A DNA stretch of 38,244 nt, taken from Mayfieldus sp038040285. GTDB taxonomy: Bacteria; Actinomycetota; Thermoleophilia; Solirubrobacterales; 70-9. The stretch is taken from the NCBI GenBank assembly GCA_038040285.1, contig JBBPIN010000026.1:1-38244 (forward strand), written 5' to 3'. Made by a program: the position numbers and the translations under genes. Under the pieces are notes generated by a model, which worked only from the letters and a program-made list of their open reading frames with translations, was not told where the DNA came from and did not search any database. Shown one piece after another: positions 7,622-15,140 of the stretch. Within the stretch, counting starts at the first letter, position 1, and each line of letters begins with the position of its first letter.

Positions 7622-8305
7622 CTACCGGTGCGAACGCATCTCCCCCGTGTACCGATCGGGGCTATTTGCAAACCGGGCCACACACTCGAGGGAGCAAAAG
7701 TGAAACTCGCGTCCTTCGTAAGACAGGGTGCCCGCGCAGTGCTCCGGATCGACGGCCATGCGACAGACCGGATCGATCGGCAGGCCGGTCTGCGAGCGCT
7801 GACCCTCGCGCACCGCTGCATGTAGGAGCACCGGCTCCCCGACGTTCTTGAGCTCGTGGCGGCCGTGCTGGCGGATCTCGACTCCCTCGACGGTACCGGC
7901 AGCCACTCTCGTCGCCTCGGTCAGGAGGACCTCACCGCCCGCGGCGATCCCGGAAACGCGGGCGGCGAGGTTGACCGTGGCCCCGAACCAGTCGTCGCCG
8001 CGCGCGGTGGCCGTTCCGGTGTCCATACCGACGCGCACCGTGGGAAAGAAGTGCTGACCACCGATCTCGTGGACGATGCGCAGGCCGAGGCGAATGGCCT
8101 CGCCCGCATCCTCGCCGCGAACCATCAGCGCGTCGCCGATCTCCTTCACTGCCTGGGCGCGATGCTCTGGCAGCAGTTCGCGAACCGAATCCGAAAAGTG
8201 GCCGGCAAGGTCCGCTGCGTCCTCGTCCCCCATCGCCTCCGTGAGGGCGGTGAAGCCGGCCAGATCCGCGAAAAGAAACGTGTGGTCCTCATGGTGGCCG
8301 CCCAC
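7622..8305 (-). CDS. Class III adenylate cyclase domain fused to a YHS domain
   Basis: Residues 8-165 form a class III nucleotide cyclase catalytic domain. All key residues are visible: metal-binding D14 (FADLAGFT) and D58 (KEIGDAL), purine-specifying K54 and D105 (DDWFG), and transition-state N112 and R116 (VNLAAR). It should therefore be able to make cAMP if it dimerises. Residues 177-219 are a YHS domain (DPVCRMAVDPEHC, then FCSLECVARF) with Cys181, 190, 204 and 208. YHS domains occur in heavy-metal ATPases and related proteins and may bind metal. There is no transmembrane segment. It starts at a GTG 32 bases after dipZ, so it may be in the BlaI-controlled lgt-dipZ unit. Confidence 0.85.
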   Translation of the reverse strand: MGGHHEDHTFLFADLAGFTALTEAMGDEDAADLAGHFSDSVRELLPEHRAQAVKEIGDALMVRGEDAGEAIRLGLRIVHEIGGQHFFPTVRVGMDTGTATARGDDWFGATVNLAARVSGIAAGGEVLLTEATRVAAGTVEGVEIRQHGRHELKNVGEPVLLHAAVREGQRSQTGLPIDPVCRMAVDPEHCAGTLSYEGREFHFCSLECVARFANSPDRYTGEMRSHR

Positions 8306-8337
8306 GTGTCCACCTTATCCGCGCGACGCACGCGCCG

Positions 8338-10065
8338 CTAACCGAACGTGAATGCGTACCCGGAGATCCCGGCCTGAAGCCTCAGCGTCAATACATGATG
8401 CTCGACTCTCGGAAGATCGACGAGCCGGTAGAGACGTTGCTCCGCGACTCGGACATGCCCGTTTCGCACCTCTCCGCCGGCCAGGCTTGCGGCGATCGGC
8501 TTGCCGTCGAGGAGGACTTGGAGCAATCGCGGCTTGCCCGGCGAGCCGAGGACAAGGAAGACTCGACGGGCCGTGAAGTCGAGGCGCAAGCTTGCGTTCG
8601 CCCCGGCGGTTGCCCCCTCCTCGGTGATGTTCCAGCGGCCACCGTAGGCGGTGGCGTTTGGCGGCAGACCGCCGGCCAGCTCCCCGAAGTCGGTGTGGCC
8701 GGGGCGGAGCGGGCCGTTTACGAAGCTTTCGGCCCGGGCGGCGCCGAGGTATGTCTCGGGCGTCCTCAGGTTTCGCGAGGCGGTCTGGACCCGGGCGTGG
8801 GTCATGCCGCCGAGCCGCTTCGCCCCTGCTTCGGCTAGCAGCGAGCGGACCGCCTTCTCGCTCGTGTCGTAGTCGCCCTCGCCGAAGTGGACGTAGCGGA
8901 TCCGGCCCCGGGCGTCGATCAGATAGTCGGCCGGCCAGTAGGCGTTGCGGTAGGCGTTCCACGTTCCCAGGTTGTTGTCCTGGGCCACCGGGTAGCGAAG
9001 CCCGTTCTGATCGATGGCGTCGGCCACGTTGGAGGCCTCCTTCTCGAACGGGAACTCGGGCGAGTGGACGCCGACGATCGTCAGGCCCTTGCGGTACTTG
9101 GCATCGAGCGCCTTTAGGTGCGGGAAGGTGCGGATGCAGTTGATGCAGGTGTATGTCCAGAAGTCGACCAGAACGACGCGGCCCCGCAAGCCACGCAGCG
9201 TTAGCGGCCGATCGCCCGGAGTGTTGAACCACTGCTGGGTGTCGGTGAACTCCGGAGCCCTGCCCAGCACAGGCAGCGGGCGGCCGGCCGCGGCCTGGCT
9301 TTCGCCCGCCTCCCCGGCATAACCATGGCCGGAGACCCCCGACAGCGCAGCCGCCACGGCGGGGTCCTGCTGGAGCTCTTGGCCCGGGGCGGTAAGGAAG
9401 CCCGGAAGGTCGCTGGCGATCGCTGTCTGGAAGCGGACGTCCAAGTTGGCGTAGACGAGTGCGGCAACGCCGATCATCAGCACGCCGAGGGCTTGCTGGA
9501 CTCGAGCGCTTCGAGCCATTATGCGGCTCGCAAACCGCCGTCCCCCAAGCATGATCAGGTAGAGCGCGAGCGCTGAGCCGAGAGCGTATGCGAAAGCAAC
9601 GGCCAGGCGGGCGCCGGTAAACGTTTGGGCAGCGGAGACCGTGATCACACCGGCGAGGATCGGGCCGGCGCATGGGGCGTAGAGAAAGCCGAGGCCCAGC
9701 CCGAGCGATAGGCCGGAGCCGAACCCTTCGCCGCCGCTTCCCCTCGGCGCGCGGCTGAGTCGGCTGAGCCGAGCCTCAAAGCGAGCGGAGAGAGCCGGCA
9801 CCAGCAGCGAGACGCCGAAGCCCAGTAGTACGAGTACGGCGAAGGTCCGCATCACGTCGTTGGGCAGACCCAGCGCGGCGATCACGTAGACGAGGGCCAC
9901 CGTAGCGAAGGTGAACGAGATGACGATGCCGGTGACGATCCCCAGTGGCCGTCGACGCCCTCCGGTGGCGCCCGCGGTCAGGAGGGCTGGCAGGACCGGA
10001 AGCACGCAGGGCGAGAGGCAGGTGGCGAAGCCGGCGATGAGGGCAAAGGCCAGCAGCAGCGGCAT
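8338..10065 (-). CDS. dipZ: DipZ-like CcdA-thioredoxin fusion
   Basis: The 575-aa product joins three parts. Residues 1-210 are a CcdA/DsbD-type membrane domain with the redox cysteines in CLSPC (C16, C20) and YAPC (C132), which carry electrons across the membrane. Residues about 265-425 are a thioredoxin/TlpA-like extracytoplasmic domain with active site C307-I-N-C310. Residues about 430-575 form a beta-rich C-terminal domain, as in mycobacterial DipZ. It reduces disulfides outside the cell, for example during cytochrome c maturation or thiol supply to copper proteins. It starts four bases after lgt, so the two are one operon. Confidence 0.88.
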   Translation of the reverse strand: MPLLLAFALIAGFATCLSPCVLPVLPALLTAGATGGRRRPLGIVTGIVISFTFATVALVYVIAALGLPNDVMRTFAVLVLLGFGVSLLVPALSARFEARLSRLSRAPRGSGGEGFGSGLSLGLGLGFLYAPCAGPILAGVITVSAAQTFTGARLAVAFAYALGSALALYLIMLGGRRFASRIMARSARVQQALGVLMIGVAALVYANLDVRFQTAIASDLPGFLTAPGQELQQDPAVAAALSGVSGHGYAGEAGESQAAAGRPLPVLGRAPEFTDTQQWFNTPGDRPLTLRGLRGRVVLVDFWTYTCINCIRTFPHLKALDAKYRKGLTIVGVHSPEFPFEKEASNVADAIDQNGLRYPVAQDNNLGTWNAYRNAYWPADYLIDARGRIRYVHFGEGDYDTSEKAVRSLLAEAGAKRLGGMTHARVQTASRNLRTPETYLGAARAESFVNGPLRPGHTDFGELAGGLPPNATAYGGRWNITEEGATAGANASLRLDFTARRVFLVLGSPGKPRLLQVLLDGKPIAASLAGGEVRNGHVRVAEQRLYRLVDLPRVEHHVLTLRLQAGISGYAFTFG

Positions 10066-10068
10066 CGA

Positions 10069-10862
10069 TCAGGCGGCCGCGGCTAGTGGCTCGCCCGCGG
10101 GCCGGCTGCGTCGAGCCCACCACAGACCGATCAGGGCGACCGCGAGAAGGGCGAGGCTAGTGACTTGCGCAACGTTGAGGCCGAAGGCGAAGCCAGTGGT
10201 GTCGCTGCGCCAGAAGAACATCACGAAGCGGGCTGCGCTGTATGCGGCGACCGTGGTCCAGAGCAGGGTGGTCGGACGGCGGAAGCGATCGCGTAGGGGC
10301 CAGAGAACAGCCAGCATCGCCAGGGCCAGGACAATCTCATAGAAGCCGCCTTGATGGTAGGCGACCTGAGTGCTCGGTACTTCGGCCATCGGGTTTAGGT
10401 AGCGAAAGCCCAGGGCAAGGTCGTCGGCGGGCCGTAGTGCTCGCCGCTGATCACGTCGCCGATGCGGCCAACGGCCATCCCGAGCGGAAAGCCGGCGGCC
10501 AGGGCATCGAGGTAGCGGAGGCTGAGCCGGGTCCGCCACAGGTACACGGCGACCGCTGCCGGACCGACGATCAGCGCACCGTAGAAGGCGAAGCCCCGGC
10601 TGCCCAGCCACTGATCGGGTCTGAGCAGCGCCGCGGCGTCGTTGAGGATCAGGTAGAGCAGGCGCGAGCCGACGATCCCGGCGAGCGCCAACAGCGCGAT
10701 CAGGTTGAACACGGTGTCCCGGGAGAGCTCGAGCTCCTCCGCGTAGCGCATCGCGAGCCAGCCCCCCGCGACGATCCCTACGGCGATCATCAGTCCGTGC
10801 CAGGTCTGCATGAGTGGCCCGACGTGGAACATCGGGTCGATGTTGATGGTGATCGTCGCCAT
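10069..10862 (-). pseudogene. lgt: Prolipoprotein diacylglyceryl transferase-like gene, frameshifted
   Basis: The first 143 residues (10862 down to about 10430) are a clear Lgt: N-terminal helices, GFAFYGALIVG, and the signature GRIGDVISGEHYGPP. After PPTTLPWAFA the frame ends at 10395. The remainder (RYLNPMAEVPSTQVAYHQGGFYEI and three more helices) continues in another frame to 10069. One missing base near 10402 explains this, since restoring it gives AFRYLNP. Either the gene is newly broken or the assembly has an error. Lgt attaches diacylglycerol to lipoprotein cysteines. A CTAC-N8-GTAG dyad lies just upstream. Confidence 0.75.
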
Positions 10863-10870
10863 TGCTGAGA

Positions 10871-10886
10871 CTACGCGGCATAGTAG
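10871..10886. promoter_or_regulatory. Predicted BlaI operator (lgt-dipZ unit)
   Basis: CTAC-GCGGCATA-GTAG is a perfect match to the dyad CTAC-N8-GTAG. On the minus strand it contains TACTAT (10885-10880), a good -10 hexamer, 17 bases before the lgt start. Binding here would block RNA polymerase. Assignment to the BlaI gene at 16555 is inference. Confidence 0.6.
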
Positions 10887-11010
10887 TTAACGGTTCAAGC
10901 CACTATGCTGTCAGGCCAAGCTAGGCCCTTACGCCTCAAACTGTTCCAATCCGTGTAGCCGTGATGGCCGCTGCTGCACCCACAACCTGGACAGACAGCG
11001 GCGACTTCTA

Positions 11011-11026
11011 CTACTCTAAGTCGTAA
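11011..11026. promoter_or_regulatory. Predicted BlaI operator (small membrane-protein pair)
   Basis: CTAC-TCTAAGTC-GTAA matches the dyad at seven of eight arm positions. It overlaps a possible -10 TACTCT (11012-11017), with a -35-like TGGACA at 10988-10993. A second symmetry, GACTT...AAGTC (11003-11022), overlaps it. Confidence 0.5.
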
Positions 11027-11049
11027 CTGACGAGCGAAAGGAGGAAAGC

Positions 11050-11274
11050 GTGGCGAGCATAATCCCGATACTGGCCCCGCTGGCGCTGCTGGCGTGCCCC
11101 ATCGGCATGGGTCTGATGATGTTCTTCATGGGCAAGGGGATGATGGGCGGCAAGAAGGAGGAGCCGGACAAGGCCTCCGTTGAGGACCTGCGCGCAGAGC
11201 AGCAGCGCCTGGCGGCAGAAGTCGAGCGCCTCGAGCAGCAGACGGGCGACCCGGAGCTGGCCGAGCAGCGATGA
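11050..11274 (+). CDS. Met-rich small membrane/coiled-coil protein
   Basis: The 74-aa protein has one hydrophobic N-terminal helix (about residues 3-33) with seven methionines, including the cluster MGLMMFFMGKGMMGG. A Lys/Glu linker and a coiled-coil tail (LRAEQQRLAAEVERLEQQ) follow. The GTG start has an ideal AGGAGG upstream. The stop overlaps the next gene (ATGA). Methionine clusters near a membrane are a common copper(I)-binding device, and the operator and neighbours also point to copper. That role is inference; I recognise no named family. Confidence 0.75.
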   Translation: MASIIPILAPLALLACPIGMGLMMFFMGKGMMGGKKEEPDKASVEDLRAEQQRLAAEVERLEQQTGDPELAEQR

Positions 11275-11468
11275 GCGCCGCGCTGCTGATCGTGGCGGTG
11301 ATCGCCGCGGTGGCGCTCTGCCCGGCGAAGATGTGGTGGAACGCGCGTCGCGGACGTTGGGGCTGCCTCCCTGACCGCGCGGTCGAGGACGGAGAGACTG
11401 GCGACCTAGATGCGCTGCGGCGTGAGCAGGCCGATCTGGCTAGCCGAATCGCTGAGCTGCAGCGCTAG
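11271..11468 (+). CDS. Small membrane/coiled-coil protein, partner of preceding gene
   Basis: The 65-aa product repeats the architecture of the gene before it: a short N-terminal hydrophobic helix (residues 3-18, with CPAK at its end), a basic segment containing WW and a Cys, then a coiled-coil tail (LRREQADLASRIAELQR). Its start overlaps the previous stop by four bases, so the two are coupled and may form a heteromeric coiled coil. The function is unknown. Confidence 0.7.
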   Translation: MSAALLIVAVIAAVALCPAKMWWNARRGRWGCLPDRAVEDGETGDLDALRREQADLASRIAELQR

Positions 11469-11491
11469 GCATAAGCCTCGGCCGCAGCCGC

Positions 11492-12016
11492 TCATGCCTC
11501 GCATCGCGGGCTGACTGGCACCGCTACCTGGTTCGCTGGAGCTGGATCGAACTTGCACCAGGTGAGCCGTCGGGCCCGTAGGTCGACGACGCCGAAATAG
11601 GGAAAGTCGATGCCACCTGCCCGGGCAGCGCACCTCAACTGGCGCCGGGCTGTCGGCCCCGCACGGGTTGGGGCGCACCGAACGCCCCGTACTGGCCCCG
11701 GCAGCTGCTTGCGGCCGGCTCGACTGCGAGCGTCGGCGGCGATCGCACGTTCAAGAGCGACTCGGGGGCTGACGCCGCGTGGGAGTAGCGACGAGTGCGG
11801 CGCCTGGTCCTTCTTAACGACAGCCCGGCCTGCTTCGTTGGCTCTTAGGAGCGCCGCCGCATCCTTCTGCTGGGAATCGTTCGAGCCCTGCAGCATCACA
11901 ACGACAGCGATGGCGAGCGCGCCAAACAACAGGAGCGTCAGGACCCAGCGAAGCCAGAGCGGCGGCGCTTGCACGTTCAGGGGCGATGGCCGCCGGTCCC
12001 GAGCAGGAGTCGGCAT
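11492..12016 (-). CDS. 174-aa single-pass membrane protein of unknown function
   Basis: A short Pro-rich cytoplasmic N-terminus leads into one transmembrane helix (about residues 24-43, LTLLLFGALAIAVVVML). An extracytoplasmic part of about 130 residues follows, ending in FGVVDLRARRLTWCKFDPAP and a second Cys near the C-terminus. The two or three cysteines could form a disulfide or bind metal. It is divergent from the CopC-CopD gene, and a near-match to the operator lies 48 bases upstream. I do not recognise the family. Confidence 0.65.
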   Translation of the reverse strand: MPTPARDRRPSPLNVQAPPLWLRWVLTLLLFGALAIAVVVMLQGSNDSQQKDAAALLRANEAGRAVVKKDQAPHSSLLPRGVSPRVALERAIAADARSRAGRKQLPGPVRGVRCAPTRAGPTARRQLRCAARAGGIDFPYFGVVDLRARRLTWCKFDPAPANQVAVPVSPRCEA

Positions 12017-12064
12017 CGTGGCGGCAGTGGTTGGAATCTCATTGGCCCGAGTCCGCCCGACAAT

Positions 12065-12080
12065 CTACGACAACCCATAG
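12065..12080. promoter_or_regulatory. Possible BlaI operator (174-aa membrane protein)
   Basis: CTAC-GACAACCC-ATAG matches the dyad at seven of eight arm positions. It lies in the divergent region 48 bases before the minus-strand gene start at 12016 and about 50 bases from the stronger site at 12132. A possible minus-strand -10 (TAGATT) overlaps its edge. Confidence 0.4.
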
Positions 12081-12112
12081 GAGATCGATTCGCGGCGCGG
12101 ACGGATGCCGCG

Positions 12113-12141
12113 TTGGGGCGGCGAAGGCCCACTACTACAAT
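12113..12141 (+). promoter_or_regulatory. Promoter of the CopC-CopD unit
   Basis: TTGGGG (12113-12118) and TACAAT (12136-12141) are separated by exactly 17 bases. The ATG lies only nine bases after the -10, so the mRNA is expected to start at or within about two bases of the initiation codon (leaderless). Confidence 0.55.
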
Positions 12142-12147
12142 CGGTAG
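12132..12147. promoter_or_regulatory. Predicted BlaI operator (CopC-CopD unit)
   Basis: CTAC-TACAATCG-GTAG is a perfect match to the dyad and contains the -10 hexamer TACAAT. It ends three bases before the ATG, so bound repressor would cover the -10 and the transcription start. Confidence 0.6.
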
Positions 12148-12150
12148 CAA

Positions 12151-14436
12151 ATGCAGGAGTCAAGTTCCCCGCTGCGGCCTGGCACCCAGCGGCTCAAAGC
12201 GACGTTGGCCCTCGCTCTTGTTGCCCTCTTCGCTCTCGCTGCACAGACGCCGAAGGCGCATGCCCACGCCGCCTTCCTGGCCTCGAAGCCGGTGCCTGGT
12301 CAGCGGATCGTGCGCAGCCCGAGCCAGATCAGGCTCGAGTTCACCGAGCCGCTCAACCGGCGGCTGAGCAGGGTCACGGTCACGAACCTGCGCAGCGGCA
12401 AGACCGTGAGCGCCAAGACCCTGGCCGGAACCAGTCGCGACTTGATCGTGCACCCGGCCGGTCCGCTGCCAACCGCCGCCTATCGGGTTGACTGGTTCAG
12501 CGTCTCAACCGACGATGGCCACCCCCTGCAGGGCTCATTCAGCTTTGGGGTGCGCACCGCCGCTGTGGGGGGCGCTCGCATCGTCGAGGAGAGCCCACTG
12601 GCCCGCGACGGCTGGCTTCGGATCATCTTGCGGGCCGGCTTCTACGCCGTGCTCTTCTTCTTCGCGGGGGGAGTGCTCGGTGGGGTCCTGCTCTCGAGTG
12701 GTGAGAGCGCCGGCGGCTGGCTTGTGCCGCGGGGTCAATTGCGATCGCTGCTCGAGGATGCCGGCGGGGACCCGGAGCGCAAGGCCCTGCGGGCGTGGAT
12801 GCGTACGATCGACGCTGGCTGGCTTGCCGCGGCCGGCGCGGCGGCAGTTGCTGCCGCCGAGGCGGCCGACGCGGCCGGGGGCCTGAGCCTCAAGGGCCTG
12901 AACGACTACCTGCTGACCAACACCGCTGGTCTTGGACGCGTGGCAACGGTTCTGGCCTTGGCCCTTGCTGCGCTTGCGGCGCGGCGTCTGCCGCGGTTGG
13001 CCGCCGCTTGCTGCGCCATGGCTCTGGGGGCGATTGCCCTAAGCGGACACGCCAACTCAGCCGATCCTTGGGCGCTTGCCGTCCTCACCGACTGGATCCA
13101 CCTGATCGCGGCGGCCGTCTGGATTGGCGGCATCGCGCAGATCGCCGCCACCTGGGCCGGCCCCGTGATCCGGGGTCGCGAGGCCCTGCGTCGAGCTGTG
13201 ATGACCGGGGTTCTGAAGCGCTTCGGGCGCGTCGCTCTTCCAGCCTTTCTGGTCGTCGTCGCCAGCGGCCTGGTCAATGCCCTGATCGAGCTCGGCCATC
13301 CGCAGGCCCTGTGGCAAAGCGGCTACGGACGGGCCCTCGCGGTGAAGATGGGCCTGGTTGGGCTGATCGCCTCCTTCAGCTACGTCCACGCCTTGCGCTT
13401 GCGCCCCCGCCTTCTGGGTGCCAATCCGCACCCCGACGCGAGGCTGGAGCGCCGCCACTGGCGCCTGCTGCGGGACGAGCCCTTGGTCGGTGTGGGCGTC
13501 GTCGCCGTCGCCGCCCTGCTCGTCGCCTATCCGTTGCCGCCGCGCCAGCTCGCCGGTGCCGCGCAGGCGGTGGCGCGTCCCGCCTGCAACCCCTGCCCGC
13601 TCCCTAGCGCCAAGGACGATCAGCTCGCCGTCGCCGACCACGTCGGCCCGGCAATCGCTGCGGTCTGGCTGAAGCGCGAGTCGAGTGGGCTCAGCGGCCG
13701 GCTGCGCCTGCTTGGCGAGCAGCTCAAGCCGGTCCCCGGCCGGCCAACGATCCCCGGCGCCACGCTCAGCAGCTGCGGCCCGGGCTGCTGGGACTTGCGG
13801 ATACGCGGGCATCCCGCGACGTTCGACGTGAAGGCCCCGTTGGAGGGTCGAAGCTACGCGGTTCGCCTGCCGGCCCGCTGGGTTCAGGGCCCAGGCGCCA
13901 GCCAGCGGGCCCGCAATCTGCTGGTCCGTGTCCAGAACACGATGAATAGGCTGCGTAGCCTGCGCCAGTACGAGCGGGTGACGAGCGGCCCGGGCAGTCT
14001 CGCCGCGACCCACTTCCGGCTTCGGGCGCCAAACCGCTTCGCATACCGAACGAAGGCCGGATCGGAGGCGATAACGATCGGGAAACACTCCTGGGACAAG
14101 GTCAGCGGCGTCTTGATCCGCGGATCGGCGCATCCGTGGCAGCGCAGCCGCTACTCGGGCGGCGGCCCCGGATTCATAACCCGGACCTGGTTTCGCTGGA
14201 CTCCGTACGCGCGGGCGGTCCGCTTATTGGACGTCCATCGTGAGCGTGGACACAGGGTTGCCGAGATCGGGCTGTATGACCAGGGAACCCCGACCTGGTG
14301 GCGGTTGCGGATAGATCTGGGCTCGATGCGCGCGCCCAGGACCCGCCTGATCGCGGAAGGACATTTCATGACCGAGCACTACTACGACTTCAACCGTGCT
14401 TTGACGATCGTGCCACCGGTAGGCCATGGGGGCTAA
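12151..14436 (+). CDS. CopC-CopD copper protein with extra C-terminal domain
   Basis: The 761-aa product starts with a signal sequence (about residues 12-38). A CopC domain follows whose mature N-terminus is histidine-rich (HAHAAFLASKP) and which has the second copper-site motif STDDGHPLQG (D121/D122, H124). Residues about 155-470 are the multi-helix CopD membrane domain, as in YcnJ-type fusions that bind or import copper. The last 280 residues form an extracytoplasmic domain with a Cys pair region (CGPGC) and an alternating beta pattern reminiscent of LolA-like folds (VQNTMNRLRSL, FRWTPYARAVRLLDVH). Its 3' end overlaps the redoxin gene by 11 bases. Confidence 0.85.
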   Translation: MQESSSPLRPGTQRLKATLALALVALFALAAQTPKAHAHAAFLASKPVPGQRIVRSPSQIRLEFTEPLNRRLSRVTVTNLRSGKTVSAKTLAGTSRDLIVHPAGPLPTAAYRVDWFSVSTDDGHPLQGSFSFGVRTAAVGGARIVEESPLARDGWLRIILRAGFYAVLFFFAGGVLGGVLLSSGESAGGWLVPRGQLRSLLEDAGGDPERKALRAWMRTIDAGWLAAAGAAAVAAAEAADAAGGLSLKGLNDYLLTNTAGLGRVATVLALALAALAARRLPRLAAACCAMALGAIALSGHANSADPWALAVLTDWIHLIAAAVWIGGIAQIAATWAGPVIRGREALRRAVMTGVLKRFGRVALPAFLVVVASGLVNALIELGHPQALWQSGYGRALAVKMGLVGLIASFSYVHALRLRPRLLGANPHPDARLERRHWRLLRDEPLVGVGVVAVAALLVAYPLPPRQLAGAAQAVARPACNPCPLPSAKDDQLAVADHVGPAIAAVWLKRESSGLSGRLRLLGEQLKPVPGRPTIPGATLSSCGPGCWDLRIRGHPATFDVKAPLEGRSYAVRLPARWVQGPGASQRARNLLVRVQNTMNRLRSLRQYERVTSGPGSLAATHFRLRAPNRFAYRTKAGSEAITIGKHSWDKVSGVLIRGSAHPWQRSRYSGGGPGFITRTWFRWTPYARAVRLLDVHRERGHRVAEIGLYDQGTPTWWRLRIDLGSMRAPRTRLIAEGHFMTEHYYDFNRALTIVPPVGHGG

Positions 14437-15097
14437 GGCACCCGCTGACGTCGAGCGCAGTCGCTGGCAGCGCGCCCGACAGGTCCTGGCCATCGCCGCC
14501 GTGTCCCTCTTCGTGCTTCTCCTGGCATACGGCCTGCTGAGCAAGGCGCCGAACGACAACATCGACGCCAGCCTGGCCAAGGCCCAACCTGCGCCAGCGC
14601 CGGGCATTGACTTGCCGGTGCTTCAGCGCGGCGCACTGGGCGGGCGACTGGGGCCCAAGCTGGCGCCGGCCCTTGCTGACGGGCGGGTCACCCTGCCCGA
14701 GCTGAACGGATCGCCGGTGGTCCTCAACTTCTGGGCCTCGTGGTGTATTCCCTGCCGCGAGGAGGCACCGATCCTTGAGCGGGCCTGGGAGCAAAACCGC
14801 GCCAAAGGGGTGCTCTTCCTCGGCCTCAACATGCAGGACCTGACCCCCGATGCTCGCGCCTTCATGCGCAGCTACCACAACACCTACCTCAACATCCGCG
14901 ATCAGGGCAGCGACTCGGCGCACAGCTGGGGGGTGACCGGAGTCCCGGAGACCTTCTTCATCACACCTCGGTCCAAGGTCGTGGGCCACGTGATCGGCGT
15001 CGTCACCCCCGCTGACCTGAACGAGGGCATCGCGGCGAGCCAGTCAGGTCACACGGTCGGCACGTTGAGCGGCGGGGCCAAGCGTCCCACTCGCTGA
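14426..15097 (+). CDS. TlpA/ResA-like membrane-anchored thiol-disulfide oxidoreductase
   Basis: The 223-aa protein has an N-terminal transmembrane anchor (about residues 20-38) and an extracytoplasmic thioredoxin fold. The active site is C107-I-P-C110 within NFWASWCIPC, and the cis-proline loop reads GVPETFF. Such proteins reduce specific substrates, typically cytochrome c haem-binding cysteines or copper-chaperone thiols, with electrons from CcdA/DipZ. The upstream dipZ is a plausible donor. The start overlaps the CopC-CopD stop by 11 bases, so the two are coupled and under the same operator. Confidence 0.87.
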   Translation: MGAKAPADVERSRWQRARQVLAIAAVSLFVLLLAYGLLSKAPNDNIDASLAKAQPAPAPGIDLPVLQRGALGGRLGPKLAPALADGRVTLPELNGSPVVLNFWASWCIPCREEAPILERAWEQNRAKGVLFLGLNMQDLTPDARAFMRSYHNTYLNIRDQGSDSAHSWGVTGVPETFFITPRSKVVGHVIGVVTPADLNEGIAASQSGHTVGTLSGGAKRPTR

Positions 15098-15140
15098 CAA
15101 CCCCAGGTTTAGGCGACGGCCGTGACAGCCGCTGGGCGTT

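Noticed and set aside
10395..10430. Programmed ribosomal frameshift in lgt
   Set aside because: No slippery heptamer or downstream structure is evident, and Lgt is not known to use frameshifting. A mutation or sequence error is simpler.
10964..11026. 20-codon ORF before the small membrane pair
   Set aside because: It has no Shine-Dalgarno, overlaps the operator and -10, and encodes no recognisable segment.
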